Shown here piece by piece: positions 48,988 to 58,177 of a stretch of 64,000 bases of DNA (position 1 is its first letter; every line of letters begins with the position of its first letter). The stretch comes from Massilia endophytica (lineage in GTDB: Bacteria > Pseudomonadota > Gammaproteobacteria > Burkholderiales > Burkholderiaceae_D). Location of the stretch: the NCBI RefSeq assembly GCF_021165955.1, contig NZ_CP088952.1, forward strand, positions 372,001 to 436,000, read 5' to 3'. The notes under the pieces are model-generated. The model was not told the DNA's origin. It worked only from the letters and a program-made list of their open reading frames with translations, and made no database searches. The translations under genes were made by a program, and so were the position numbers.

Positions 48988-49619
48988 CGGCCGAAGGCTA
49001 GGCGGGTGATGGCGACAGTGGCTTCGTGCGCCAGGTTCCCCAGCTCCTTGTGCTGGGGGCGGGTTTCGGAGATGAACAGCATGGTGCCCAGCATCTGCGC
49101 CACGATCAGCGTGCCGCGCACCTCGCATTGCTGCATCGGCAGCCCGGGATCGATCTCGTGGATCAGGTTGCGCAGCGTCTTGCGTGCGCGGCTCATCATG
49201 GTGTCGAACAGCTTGGCCGCCACCGGGTGGCGGTTGGCTAATGCGGCGATCTCGAAAAACAGTCCGCTCGATTCCTGGTCGCGCAAGTCGGCCAGGAAGT
49301 AGTCGATGATCGATTCGAACAATTCCACACGCGGCCCGGCCCCTGCGGCGGCAACACGTTCGTCGATGCCCGCCTGATAGCGCGCGAAAGTCTGCTCCAG
49401 CAAGGCCTCGATCAGTGCATCCCGGCTCGGGTAGTAGTGCTGCACGGTAGACAGGCTCACTCCAACCTGCTGCGCCACGCTGCGCATGGCCAGCGCAGCA
49501 TAGCCGTCGCGCGCCAGCAGCTGCCGCGCCGCCTCCAGGATGGCGCTGGCGCGCTCGTAGCCCTTGGTGGTGGTGTTGGAGTCTTTTGCCTGCAGGGGCG
49601 TATCGGTCTTTTTTCGCAT
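48984..49619 (-). CDS. TetR-family repressor of the beta-oxidation operon
   Basis: A 211-aa TetR-family regulator. HTH: MRSVAQQVGVSLSTVQHYYP; a helical ligand domain follows (LFESIIDYFLADLRDQESSG, FFEIAALANRHPVAAKLFD). Divergent from an acyl-CoA dehydrogenase operon with two palindromic operators in the gap, so it probably represses both and responds to an acyl-CoA or a pathway intermediate. No ribosome site precedes the ATG, and the predicted transcription start is about 3 bases upstream, suggesting a leaderless mRNA. Confidence 0.9.
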   Translation of the reverse strand: MRKKTDTPLQAKDSNTTTKGYERASAILEAARQLLARDGYAALAMRSVAQQVGVSLSTVQHYYPSRDALIEALLEQTFARYQAGIDERVAAAGAGPRVELFESIIDYFLADLRDQESSGLFFEIAALANRHPVAAKLFDTMMSRARKTLRNLIHEIDPGLPMQQCEVRGTLIVAQMLGTMLFISETRPQHKELGNLAHEATVAITRLAFGR

Positions 49620-49628
49620 ACTGCCCGG

Positions 49629-49688
49629 ATTATCCCGTCGATTGACAAATAGGTCAATTGACCGATAATATTTCGGTCAACTGACCTA
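49629..49688. promoter_or_regulatory. Divergent promoters with twin TetR operators
   Basis: Plus promoter: TTGACA (49642-49647), 16-base spacer, GATAAT (49664-49669). Minus promoter: TTGACC (complement of 49652-49657), 17-base spacer, GATAAT (complement of 49629-49634). Operator 1 GGTCAATTGACC (49652-49663) is a perfect palindrome filling the plus spacer and covering the minus -35. Operator 2 GGTCAACTGACC (49675-49686) lies at the plus start site. The flanks TA and GA are mirrored between the copies, 23 bases apart. Confidence 0.85.
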
Positions 49689-49712
49689 TAACAAGATACG
49701 GAGACTCGCCTC

Positions 49713-50849
49713 ATGATCCCGCGCACCCTATTCACCGAAGAACACGACATGCTGCGCGAATCGGCGCGCCGCTTCATGGAAACCGAGATCGCCCCGCACC
49801 ACGAGCGCTGGGAAGAGCAGGGCTACGTCGACCGCGACGCATGGCGGAAAGCTGGCGCCGCAGGCTTCCTGTGCCCCACCATGCCGGAGCAATATGGCGG
49901 GGTTGGCGTCGACCGCCGCTACAGCATGGTTCTGATCGAGGAACAGGCCCGCGTGGGCGCCTCGGGCCCGGGCTTCATGCTGCACTCGGAGATCGTCGCG
50001 CCGTATATCCTGCACTACGGCAGCGAGTACCTGAAATCGCACTACATCCCCAAACTGGCCACCGGCGAGATGATCGGCGCCATCGCCATGACCGAACCTG
50101 GCACCGGCTCAGATCTGCAGGGAGTGGCGACGACCGCCATCCGCGATGGCGAACACTATGTGCTGAACGGCTCGAAGACCTTTATTACCAACGGCTGGAA
50201 TGCCGACGTGGTGATCGTGGTCGCCAAGACCGATCCGGCAGCGGGGGCCAAGGGCATCAGCCTGTTTGTGGTCGATACTTCGATGGAAGGATTCAGCAAG
50301 GGCAAGCGGCTGAAGAAGGCGGGCATGAAAGCGCAGGATACTTCCGAACTGTTCTTCCAGAACGTGCGCGTACCTGCGGAAAACCTGCTGGGCGAGGAGG
50401 GCGCTGGCTTCAAGTACCTGATGCAGGAACTGCCATGGGAGCGCATGCAGATCGCCATCATGGCGGTGCAGGCGGCCGAATCCGGCCTGGAATGGACGGT
50501 GCAGTATACGCGCGACCGCAAGGCCTTCAAGCGCCCGATCGCCGAGTTCCAGACAATCGCCCATGCGCTGGCCGAGATCAAGACCGAAGTGCAGATGTGC
50601 CGCGTGTTCGTGGATCGCTGCATGGAGCTGCTGCTGGAAGACAAGCTGGATGCCGCCACTGCCTCCATGGCCAAATACTGGACCACTGAAATGCAGTTCC
50701 GCGTGCTGGACAAGTGCGTGCAGCTCCACGGCGGATACGGATACATGTGGGAGTACCCGATCACCCGCGCCTGGGCCGACGCACGCGTGCAGCGCGTGTA
50801 TGGCGGCACCAACGAGATCATGAAAGAACTCATCAGCCGCACGCTGTAA
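49713..50849 (+). CDS. Acyl-CoA dehydrogenase
   Basis: A 378-aa FAD-dependent acyl-CoA dehydrogenase introducing the alpha-beta double bond. Motifs: [60 protein letters not shown] and [20 protein letters not shown]. The C-terminal signature reads [12 protein letters not shown], with Gly where short- and medium-chain enzymes have the catalytic Glu. The likely base is instead the Glu in [11 protein letters not shown], as in long-chain and isovaleryl enzymes. First gene of the TetR-controlled operon. Chain length is not readable. Confidence 0.94.
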   Translation: MIPRTLFTEEHDMLRESARRFMETEIAPHHERWEEQGYVDRDAWRKAGAAGFLCPTMPEQYGGVGVDRRYSMVLIEEQARVGASGPGFMLHSEIVAPYILHYGSEYLKSHYIPKLATGEMIGAIAMTEPGTGSDLQGVATTAIRDGEHYVLNGSKTFITNGWNADVVIVVAKTDPAAGAKGISLFVVDTSMEGFSKGKRLKKAGMKAQDTSELFFQNVRVPAENLLGEEGAGFKYLMQELPWERMQIAIMAVQAAESGLEWTVQYTRDRKAFKRPIAEFQTIAHALAEIKTEVQMCRVFVDRCMELLLEDKLDAATASMAKYWTTEMQFRVLDKCVQLHGGYGYMWEYPITRAWADARVQRVYGGTNEIMKELISRTL

Positions 50850-50859
50850 GGAGAGAAGA

Positions 50860-52065
50860 TTGGAAGCTTATATCTTTGACGCCGTGCGCACGCCGCGCGG
50901 AAAGGGCAAGAAGGACGGATCGCTGCACGGCGTAACGCCGCTGCGCCTGGCGGAGACCGCGCTGCGCGCGCTGGTCGCCCGCAACAACTTCGACAGCGCG
51001 CTGATCGACGATGTGGTGCTGGGCTGTGTGGAGCCGGTGGGCGAGCAAGGGGCCTGCATCGGCCGTGTGGCCGCGCTGGCGGCAGGATATGCCGAATCGG
51101 TGGCGGGCGTTCAGGTCAACCGCTTCTGCGCTTCGGGGCTGGAGGCGTGCAATATGGCTGCGGCGCAGGTCATGTCCGGCCAATCCGACATGGCGGTCGG
51201 CGGCGGCGTGGAGTCGATGTCTCGTGTGCCCATGGGTTCCTCCGGCGGCGCCTGGCCGGTCGATCCGCAAAGCGCCTTCGATTCCTATTTTGTGCCGCAG
51301 GGCGTTTCGGCCGACGCCATTGCCACCATCTGGGGCTACAGCCGCCGCGATGTGGACGCCTATGCGGTCGAATCGCAGCAGCGTGCGCACCGGGCCTGGC
51401 AGGAAGGCCGTTTCGCACGCTCCGTAGTGCCGGTGCTGGACCGCAATGGCCTGAATATACTGGCGCGCGATGAGATGGTGCGTCCCGAAACCACGCTTGA
51501 ATCGCTGGGCGCGCTGAAAGCATCGTTTGCCGAGATGGGAGCGAATTTCGGCTTCGATGCGGTGATTACCCAGCGCTATCCGCAGATCGAACAGATGCAG
51601 CATGTGCACCATGCAGGCAACAGCTCCGGCATCGTGGATGGTGCAGCGGCAGTGCTGATCGGCTCGCGCGAAGCTGGCGAACGCGCAGGCCTCAAGCCGC
51701 GCGCCCGCATCCGCTCCTTCGCATCCATCGGCAGCGAACCGTCGATCATGCTGACCGGCCCAAGCTACGCAGCCGAGAAGGCGCTGAGACGCGCGGGCAT
51801 GAAGGCGTCCGACATCGACCTGTATGAACTGAACGAAGCCTTCGCCGCCGTGGTGCTGCGCTTCATGGAAGTGATGAACGTTCCGCACGAGAAGATGAAC
51901 GTGAACGGCGGCGCCATCGCCATGGGCCATCCGCTGGGCGCCACCGGCGCCATGATCCTCGGCACCCTGCTGGACGAGCTGGAACGCCGCGGGCTGCAAA
52001 CCGGCTTGGCCACGCTGTGCGTCGGTGCGGGCATGGGCACTGCCACCATCATCGAGCGCGTGTAA
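50860..52065 (+). CDS. Acetyl-CoA C-acyltransferase (thiolase)
   Basis: A 401-aa thiolase cleaving 3-ketoacyl-CoA to acetyl-CoA (or propionyl-CoA) and a shortened acyl-CoA. Nucleophile Cys90 in [17 protein letters not shown]-terminal sites [20 protein letters not shown] and CVGAGMGTA. It begins with TTG at 50860, supported by AAGGAGAG at the right distance and by the family N-terminus [14 protein letters not shown] 10-base gap follows the dehydrogenase and 12 bases precede the FadB-like gene. Confidence 0.95.
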   Translation: MEAYIFDAVRTPRGKGKKDGSLHGVTPLRLAETALRALVARNNFDSALIDDVVLGCVEPVGEQGACIGRVAALAAGYAESVAGVQVNRFCASGLEACNMAAAQVMSGQSDMAVGGGVESMSRVPMGSSGGAWPVDPQSAFDSYFVPQGVSADAIATIWGYSRRDVDAYAVESQQRAHRAWQEGRFARSVVPVLDRNGLNILARDEMVRPETTLESLGALKASFAEMGANFGFDAVITQRYPQIEQMQHVHHAGNSSGIVDGAAAVLIGSREAGERAGLKPRARIRSFASIGSEPSIMLTGPSYAAEKALRRAGMKASDIDLYELNEAFAAVVLRFMEVMNVPHEKMNVNGGAIAMGHPLGATGAMILGTLLDELERRGLQTGLATLCVGAGMGTATIIERV

Positions 52066-52077
52066 GGGAGATAGAGA

Positions 52078-54210
52078 ATGATTGATTACAGCCTTGATGC
52101 ACACGGTATCGCCACCCTGAGCTGGAATATGCCAGGCCGCAGCCAGAACGTGCTGAACGAGGAAAGCTGCGCCGCGCTGTGCGAGCTGGTGGAGCGCGTG
52201 GCGGGCGACGCGGCCGTGAAGGGTGTGCTGATGACGTCCGCCAAGCAGGACTTTATCGCCGGCGGCGACCTGGAATGGCTGCTCTCCGCCACCACGGCGG
52301 AAGCGCTGTTCGAACGCGTGGTGCGCCTGGACCGTGCTCTGCGCAAGCTGGAAAGCTGCGGCAAGCCGGTCGCCATGGCGCTGCCCGGCACAACCCTCGG
52401 CGGCGGGCTGGAAGTGGCCCTGTGCGGGCACTACCGCGTGGCGGCCGACAATCCGAAGGCGCGCTTCGGCCTGCCGGAAGTGACACTCGGCCTGCTGCCG
52501 GGCGGTGGCGGCACGCAGCGCTTGCCGCGCCTGGTTGGCATCCAGAAATCGCTTCCCTTGCTGTTGGAAGGCAGGCGCCTGAGTGCAGCCGCCGCGCGCG
52601 AGCTGGGCATCCTGAATGAAGTGGTGCCAGCAGGGACGGAAGCCGCCGCCGCGCGCGTCTGGCTGGAAGCTGCGATAACCGCTGGCGGCGCGCAGCAGCC
52701 GTGGGACGTGAAAGGCTTCAGGATTCCCGGCGGTGCGGTGTCGTCGCCAGCGGTGCAGCAGGTATTCATGGCGGCCAACGCAATGCTGCGCGCCCGGACT
52801 TACGGCAACTACCCGGCGCCGCGCAACATCCTGTCCTGCGTGTACGAAGGCCTGATCACCGACCTCGATACCGGCCTGATGACGGAAGCGCGCTATTTCG
52901 TGCAGACCGTGCTGTCGCAAGAAGCGAAGAACATGATCCGCACCCTGTTCTTCAGCATGAACGAAGCGAACAAGCTTGCAGCACGGCCAGCCGGGGTGCC
53001 AGCGCAGAAGTACAGCAGGATCGGCGTGCTGGGCGCGGGAATGATGGGCGCGGGCATTGCGTACGTAGCGGCCAAGGCGGGCATCGATGTGGTGCTGGCA
53101 GATACCACGCAGGAGGCGGCCGAACGCGGCAAGCAGTATTCGGCGGGCCTGCTGGCCAAACAGCAGGAGCGCGGCCAGATTAGCGCCGGGAAGGCCGAGG
53201 CGCTGTTGGCGCGCATCACGCCAACCACCGATTTCGCGCTGCTGTCCGGCGCGCAGCTTGTGGTGGAAGCGGTGTTCGAGGATCGCGCCATCAAGGCCGA
53301 TGTCACGCGCCGCGCCGAAGCGGTGCTGGATGGGGATGCGATCTTTGCCTCCAATACGTCCACGCTGCCGATCAGCGGCCTGGCCGAAGCCAGCGTGCGC
53401 CCGGCGAATTTCATCGGCCTGCATTTCTTCTCGCCGGTGGACCGCATGGCAATCGTGGAGATCATCGTCGGCAAGCAGACGTCCGACGCCACGCTGGCGC
53501 GCTCGATGGACTTGGTGCGTGCGCTGGGTATGACGCCGATTGTGGTCAACGATGCGCGCGGCTTCTACACCAGCCGCGTGTTCTCGACCTATGTGCTGGA
53601 AGGCCTGGCAATGCTGGCCGAAGGCGTGGCGCCTGCGCTGATCGAAAACGCGGGCCTGCAGGCGGGTATGCCGGTAGGGCCGCTGGCGCTGACGGATGAA
53701 GTGTCCTCCGAATTGATCTGGAAGATCGACCGGCAGACCCGGCTCGACCTGGGCGACGCCTACCGTGCGCGTCCCGGCCACGAGGTGGCGGCGCGCATGG
53801 TGGAGCTGGGCCGCATCGGCAAAAAGGCGGGCACGGGCTTTTACGATTATCCGGAGGGCGGCAGAAAGTCGCTGTGGCAAGGGCTCGCGGATCTGTTCCC
53901 GCGCGCGGAGGCCCAGCCGGATGTGGCAGCTCTGGTCGAACGCCTGACCGTGGTGCAGGCGGTGGAAACCGCGCGCTGCATGGATGAAGGCGTGCTGCGT
54001 TCCGCACGCGATGCGGACGTCGGTGCTATCCTCGCATGGGGCTTTCCGCCATTCCGCGGCGGCCCATTGAGCATGATCGACAATGCCGGTCCGGCAGCCT
54101 TCGTGGAACAGTGCGAGCGCCTGGCGGCGGCGCATGGCGAGCGCTTCGCGCCGCCCGCGCAGCTGAGGGCCATGGCTGCCAGCGGTGGAACCTACTACAC
54201 GGAGCGTTGA
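52078..54210 (+). CDS. FadB/FadJ-like enoyl-CoA hydratase / 3-hydroxyacyl-CoA dehydrogenase
   Basis: A 710-aa bifunctional beta-oxidation enzyme. N-terminal crotonase domain (1-190): SAKQDFIAGGDLEWLLS, ALPGTTLGGGLEVALCGHYR and LPEVTLGLLPGGGGTQRLPR. Central NAD-binding 3-hydroxyacyl-CoA dehydrogenase (from about 318): GVLGAGMMGAGIAYVAAKAG, ASNTSTLPISGLAEA and GLHFFSPVDRMAIVEIIVG; the C-terminal domain has MDEGVLRSARDADVGAILAW. With the neighbouring dehydrogenase and thiolase it makes a complete beta-oxidation cycle. Confidence 0.95.
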   Translation: MIDYSLDAHGIATLSWNMPGRSQNVLNEESCAALCELVERVAGDAAVKGVLMTSAKQDFIAGGDLEWLLSATTAEALFERVVRLDRALRKLESCGKPVAMALPGTTLGGGLEVALCGHYRVAADNPKARFGLPEVTLGLLPGGGGTQRLPRLVGIQKSLPLLLEGRRLSAAAARELGILNEVVPAGTEAAAARVWLEAAITAGGAQQPWDVKGFRIPGGAVSSPAVQQVFMAANAMLRARTYGNYPAPRNILSCVYEGLITDLDTGLMTEARYFVQTVLSQEAKNMIRTLFFSMNEANKLAARPAGVPAQKYSRIGVLGAGMMGAGIAYVAAKAGIDVVLADTTQEAAERGKQYSAGLLAKQQERGQISAGKAEALLARITPTTDFALLSGAQLVVEAVFEDRAIKADVTRRAEAVLDGDAIFASNTSTLPISGLAEASVRPANFIGLHFFSPVDRMAIVEIIVGKQTSDATLARSMDLVRALGMTPIVVNDARGFYTSRVFSTYVLEGLAMLAEGVAPALIENAGLQAGMPVGPLALTDEVSSELIWKIDRQTRLDLGDAYRARPGHEVAARMVELGRIGKKAGTGFYDYPEGGRKSLWQGLADLFPRAEAQPDVAALVERLTVVQAVETARCMDEGVLRSARDADVGAILAWGFPPFRGGPLSMIDNAGPAAFVEQCERLAAAHGERFAPPAQLRAMAASGGTYYTER

Positions 54211-54211
54211 T

Positions 54212-55282
54212 ATGGGCGTGCTGTCGGGCGTCAGGATAGTTGAAATTGCGGGTATCGGCCCTGGGCCGTTCTGCGGCATGCTGCTGGCGGACCTGGGGGC
54301 GGAGGTGATCGTGGTGGAACGTCCCGGCCCGGCAGAGATTCCTACGGCTGGCATCCTGCGGCGCGGCAAGCGCTCGGTGGCACTGGATTTGAAGGCGCCC
54401 GGCGCGGTGGACACGGTGCTGGAGCTGATCGATGATGCCGATGGCCTGATCGAAGGCATGCGCCCCGGCGCCATGGAGCGCCTTGGCCTCGGCCCGGAAG
54501 TCTGCCTGGCGCGCAACCCGCGCCTCGCCTATGGCCGCATGACCGGCTGGGGCCAGGACGGTCCGCTGGCGCAGGCGGCAGGGCACGACAACAACTACAT
54601 CGCGCTCTCCGGCGCCCTGCATTACGCCGGAGCCGGCGACGTGCCGCCGGTCGCACCGCCAACCCTCGTGGGCGATATCGGCGGCGGCGCGCTCTACCTG
54701 GCGCTCGGCCTTGTGTCGGCCATCCTGCACGCTCGCGGTGGCGGCAAGGGGCAGGTGGTCGATGCCGCCATCGTCGATGGCTCGGCACATATGATGAACC
54801 TTCTGCTGGACCTCTCGGCCACGGGGCTGATGCGCGAGCAGCGCGGCATGTCCATGCTGGACGGACCGCACTGGTTCAACACCTACCGCTGCAAGGATGG
54901 GCGCGACATCACAGTGGGCGCGCTGGAGACAAAGTTCTACAAGCTGCTGCTGGAAAAGCTCGGCCTGTCCGGCGACCGCCGCTTCGCTGTCCAGCATGCG
55001 GCGGGCCAGTGGCCGCTGCAGCGCTCAGCGCTCGCCGAGCTGTTCGCCACGCGTACGCGCGACGAATGGTGCGAACTGCTCGAAGGCAGCGACGCCTGCT
55101 TTGCCCCGGTGCTGTCGCCGTCCGAGGCGGCGCGCCATCCGCATATGCAGGCGCGCGGCGCCTACAGGGATGATGGCGGCATGCTGCAGGCCAGTCCTGC
55201 GCCGCGCTTCTCCGAAACTCCGTCCGTGGCGGGGCCTATTCCGGCCGTGGGCGAGCATAACGGCCAGGGATGGAAGCTGTAG
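54212..55282 (+). CDS. Alpha-methylacyl-CoA racemase (CaiB/BaiF family)
   Basis: A 356-aa class III CoA-transferase-fold protein most like alpha-methylacyl-CoA racemase, which equilibrates 2-methyl-branched acyl-CoA epimers so the S form can enter beta-oxidation. Seen: GVRIVEIAGIGPGPFCGMLL, GAEVIVVERPG, GRMTGWGQDGPLAQAAGHDN, NYIALSG (His of GHDN and Asp of VGDIGGGALYLALG are the expected acid/base pair) and GKGQVVDAAIVDGSAHMM. ATG 54212 is one base after the FadB-like stop. Its presence suggests branched-chain, isoprenoid or sterol side-chain substrates for the operon. It ends one base from the convergent uraD-allC stop. Confidence 0.92.
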   Translation: MGVLSGVRIVEIAGIGPGPFCGMLLADLGAEVIVVERPGPAEIPTAGILRRGKRSVALDLKAPGAVDTVLELIDDADGLIEGMRPGAMERLGLGPEVCLARNPRLAYGRMTGWGQDGPLAQAAGHDNNYIALSGALHYAGAGDVPPVAPPTLVGDIGGGALYLALGLVSAILHARGGGKGQVVDAAIVDGSAHMMNLLLDLSATGLMREQRGMSMLDGPHWFNTYRCKDGRDITVGALETKFYKLLLEKLGLSGDRRFAVQHAAGQWPLQRSALAELFATRTRDEWCELLEGSDACFAPVLSPSEAARHPHMQARGAYRDDGGMLQASPAPRFSETPSVAGPIPAVGEHNGQGWKL

Positions 55283-55283
55283 G

Positions 55284-57041
55284 TCAGCCTTCGGACGGGA
55301 AGCTTCGCAGGAAGTCGAGGAATACCTGTGCTGCGATATCGGCATCGTCGGCGGTCATGGTTTCCAGCGGATTGTGGCTGATGCCGCCGTTGCCGCAGCG
55401 GGTGAACAGCATGGCGACGTCGGTCAGTGCGGCCATCGCCATGGCGTCGTGGCCCGCGCCGGACAGCAGGTCGAAGCGCGGCAGCCCCTGGCGCTCGACG
55501 GCGTCGCCCAGGCGCTGCATCAGCGCGGGAGAGCAGGGCGCGGCAGCCGCTTCCACGATTTGCTCGGCCTTGAATTCGATCTGGCGGCGGGCGCAGATTT
55601 TGGCGACGCCGTCCATCACATCGCGTACCGCAGCCTGGCGCACGCCATCGTCCGCCGCACGGATATCGAGGGATAGTTTGCAGGCCCCCGGCACCACATT
55701 CACAGAACCGCCCGGCACGCTCAGCTGGCCGACCGTGCCCACCAGCGAGGGCGCCTGCGCGCAGCGCTGTTCGACCAGCAGAACGATTTCCGCGGCGGCA
55801 GCGGCAGCGTCCTTGCGCATATTCATCGGCGTTGTTCCCGCGTGGCTGGCAAGGCCGGTGAGTTCCACCAGATAGCGTGAGCTGCCCGCGATGGCGGTGA
55901 CCACGCCCAGTGGCAGGCCGCGTTCCAGCAGGACCGGACCCTGTTCGATATGAACCTCCACGAACGCCAGCACGTCCTCGCGCTTGCGGGCGATGGCGGG
56001 AATGCCGGCGGGGTCATGCCCGGCTGCCTTCAGTGCTTCGCGAATCGTGATGCCCTGCGAGTCGGCGGTATCCAGCAGCGAAAGGTCGAAATGACCGGTA
56101 ACGGCATTCGAGCCAAGGAAGGTGCTGCGGAAGCGCACGCCTTCTTCCTCCGCGAAGCCGATGATCTCGAAGTTGAAGGGCAGGGTTTCGCCGCGCTGGT
56201 GCAGGTGGCGCACGATGGCGATGGGCAGGAGGATGCCGAGCCGTCCGTCGTATTTGCCGCCGTTGCGCACAGTGTCGTAATGAGAGCCGGTGATGAGCAT
56301 CTTTGCGCCCGGTGCAGGCGAGACGTAGCGCCCCACTACGTTGCCGACGGCGTCGATGTGAACGTCCATGCCCGCTTCGCGCATCCAGTCCGCCAGCTGA
56401 GAGGCGGTCTTGCGATGCGCATCGGTCATGTAGGCGCAGGTAAGGCCGTCCTCGTCGTCGCTCCACTGCGCAAGGGTTTCGGCCCACTGCATAACCTGGG
56501 GACCGAATTCCAGTTTCACACCCAGCAGGTCGTTCAGCCGCATTTCTGCAATGCGGTGGATCTGGCGCAGGCATTCCGTGGTTTCGTCCGCGCGCTGGTT
56601 CTTCAGGCGGCGCGAGAAGGTATCGATGATGGCCTGGCGGGACAGCCCGTTCCCCGTGGGGCCCTTGACGGCGAGGATAAAGGGGAAGCCGAACTTCGCG
56701 TTGTAGTCCGCGTTCAGCTTGTGCAGGATGGTGAATTCTTCCGGGCTGCACAGGTTCAGGCCGGACTTCGCCTGCTCGTTCGTTGATTCCGCGGTGAGCT
56801 GGCCCGCGATTGCGGCCTTGCCAGCCAGTTCCGGGTGAGCGCGGATCAGACCAAGCTGTTCGTCCAGCGTTGCTTCCGTCACGACCTTCTGCAATGCCTG
56901 CTTGAGCGCCGCGACGCTGGCAAAGGGCCGCTGCGCCGCCGCGCGTTCAGGAATCCACGGCGAATGTTCGTAAATGCCGTGCAGCGCCTGCACAAAGGCT
57001 GCCGGATCGAGGGCGTTCAGTTCGGAGAGGGTCATCGTCAT
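55284..57041 (-). CDS. Fusion of OHCU decarboxylase (UraD) and allantoate amidohydrolase (AllC)
   Basis: A 585-aa fusion for urate breakdown. Residues 1-168 are UraD, which makes S-allantoin from 2-oxo-4-hydroxy-4-carboxy-5-ureidoimidazoline: FVQALHGIYEHSPWIPERA, catalytic His69 in IRAHPELAGKAA, and FPFILAVKG. Residues about 175-585 are an M20 allantoate amidohydrolase: LITGSHYDTVRNGGKYDGRL, GFAEEEGVRFRSTFLGSNAV, VHIEQGPVLLERGLPLGVVT, GLASHAGTTPMNMRKDA, LLSGAGHDAMAMA and GGISHNPLETM. The allantoinase that would link the two activities is not in the window. It is downstream of lysR on the same strand. Confidence 0.94.
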   Translation of the reverse strand: MTMTLSELNALDPAAFVQALHGIYEHSPWIPERAAAQRPFASVAALKQALQKVVTEATLDEQLGLIRAHPELAGKAAIAGQLTAESTNEQAKSGLNLCSPEEFTILHKLNADYNAKFGFPFILAVKGPTGNGLSRQAIIDTFSRRLKNQRADETTECLRQIHRIAEMRLNDLLGVKLEFGPQVMQWAETLAQWSDDEDGLTCAYMTDAHRKTASQLADWMREAGMDVHIDAVGNVVGRYVSPAPGAKMLITGSHYDTVRNGGKYDGRLGILLPIAIVRHLHQRGETLPFNFEIIGFAEEEGVRFRSTFLGSNAVTGHFDLSLLDTADSQGITIREALKAAGHDPAGIPAIARKREDVLAFVEVHIEQGPVLLERGLPLGVVTAIAGSSRYLVELTGLASHAGTTPMNMRKDAAAAAAEIVLLVEQRCAQAPSLVGTVGQLSVPGGSVNVVPGACKLSLDIRAADDGVRQAAVRDVMDGVAKICARRQIEFKAEQIVEAAAAPCSPALMQRLGDAVERQGLPRFDLLSGAGHDAMAMAALTDVAMLFTRCGNGGISHNPLETMTADDADIAAQVFLDFLRSFPSEG

Positions 57042-57123
57042 CGCAGGTATCCCATCATGAAGTGCCGATCATATCGCGCGCGGCGGGGCGGAGGTATATG
57101 CCACCGCAGATGCCGTCTATACG

Positions 57124-58062
57124 CTACTTCTGCACCAGGGCGCGTGCCGCCTCGCTGACCTGGTCGCGCAGCCATTTGTGTTCTGGCGCCTGGTGCACGC
57201 GCTCGTGCCACAGCTGGTAGAAGCGCATGGGCGGGAATTTCACCGGCACCGTGAAGGTCTTCAGCGGCAGGGAGCGTTCGTAGAAGCGCACAAACTGGCG
57301 GCCCGTCGTCAGCACGAGATCCGTCTGCGTCAGCATGTAGGGGATGAGGCCGAAATAGGCCGATTCCACCGCCACGTTGCGGCGCAGGCCCTGGCGTTCC
57401 AGGAAGGCGTCGATCACGCCGCCGTAGCCGGGCAGCATCTGCGAGGGCGCCACGTGCGGAAGGCTCAGGTAATCGTGAAGGGACATGGCATCGCTGGCCG
57501 TGCGCTTCGCATACGGGCTGCCCGCGTGCATGGCGCAGATGATGGGGTCCTCGAACAGCTTGGAGATGTGCAGGTGCTGGGGCGGCTCGTCCCAGTTGGC
57601 AATCACCAGGTCCATGTCGCCGTCGGAGAGCATGCGGATGTAGTCGACGCCTGGGCCGATACTGTGAATGACCACGCGGCTCTTCGGCGAACCCCGCCGC
57701 AGCAGGGCCACCACATTCGGCAGGAACTGGCTGTCCAGATAGTCCGGCGCGGCAATGTGGAAGGTGCGGGCTTCCTCCTGCGGCACAAAGGGTGTTTTCT
57801 TGACGAAGAGGTTCTCTGTTTCATCCAGAATGCGCTTGGCGGGCTTCAGCAGGCTTTCGCCGTGCTGGGTGGGCACCATGCCGCGCGCCCCGCGCACCAG
57901 CAGGGGATCGCCGGTCAGTTCGCGCAGCTTGCGCAGCGAGGCGGAGATGGAGGGCTGCGGCTGATTCAGCTTCAGCGCTACGCGCGAGACATTCTTCTCC
58001 ACCAGCAGCAGGTAGAGGATGCGAATGAGGTGAATGTCGAGGTGTTGCGGAAGGCTGGACAT
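57124..58062 (-). CDS. LysR-family regulator of urate catabolism
   Basis: A 312-aa LysR-type regulator. HTH: LLVEKNVSRVALKLNQPQPS and ISASLRKLRELTGDPLLVRG; effector domain with FHIAAPDYLDSQFLPNVVAL and DLVIANWDEPPQHLHISKLF. Located between uraD-allC (82 bases downstream, same strand) and divergent puuD, it is the natural regulator of both. A TTGA-N10-TCAA site lies in the puuD gap. The effector is probably urate or an intermediate, by inference. Confidence 0.92.
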   Translation of the reverse strand: MSSLPQHLDIHLIRILYLLLVEKNVSRVALKLNQPQPSISASLRKLRELTGDPLLVRGARGMVPTQHGESLLKPAKRILDETENLFVKKTPFVPQEEARTFHIAAPDYLDSQFLPNVVALLRRGSPKSRVVIHSIGPGVDYIRMLSDGDMDLVIANWDEPPQHLHISKLFEDPIICAMHAGSPYAKRTASDAMSLHDYLSLPHVAPSQMLPGYGGVIDAFLERQGLRRNVAVESAYFGLIPYMLTQTDLVLTTGRQFVRFYERSLPLKTFTVPVKFPPMRFYQLWHERVHQAPEHKWLRDQVSEAARALVQK

Positions 58063-58074
58063 GGCTGGCGTGGC

Positions 58075-58101
58075 TATATTGAAACGGATATGTCAAATAT
58101 A
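58075..58101. promoter_or_regulatory. Candidate LysR-type binding site upstream of puuD
   Basis: TATATTGA (58075-58082) and TCAAATATA (58093-58101) form an inverted repeat with an exact TTGA-N10-TCAA core. This fits the LysR box pattern and lies 13 bases from the lysR start and 77 from puuD. Confidence 0.55.
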
Positions 58102-58177
58102 CGCCATTTTTCATGTGCCCGAAACGGAAAGCGTTTATCTTCTGTAAATTACCATCAGTCTGACCGCAAGGATTTAC

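Noticed and set aside
50849..50862. Thiolase starting at a later ATG
   Set aside because: The TTG at 50860 has a well-spaced AAGGAGAG and gives the conserved N-terminus; later ATGs would remove the first strand.
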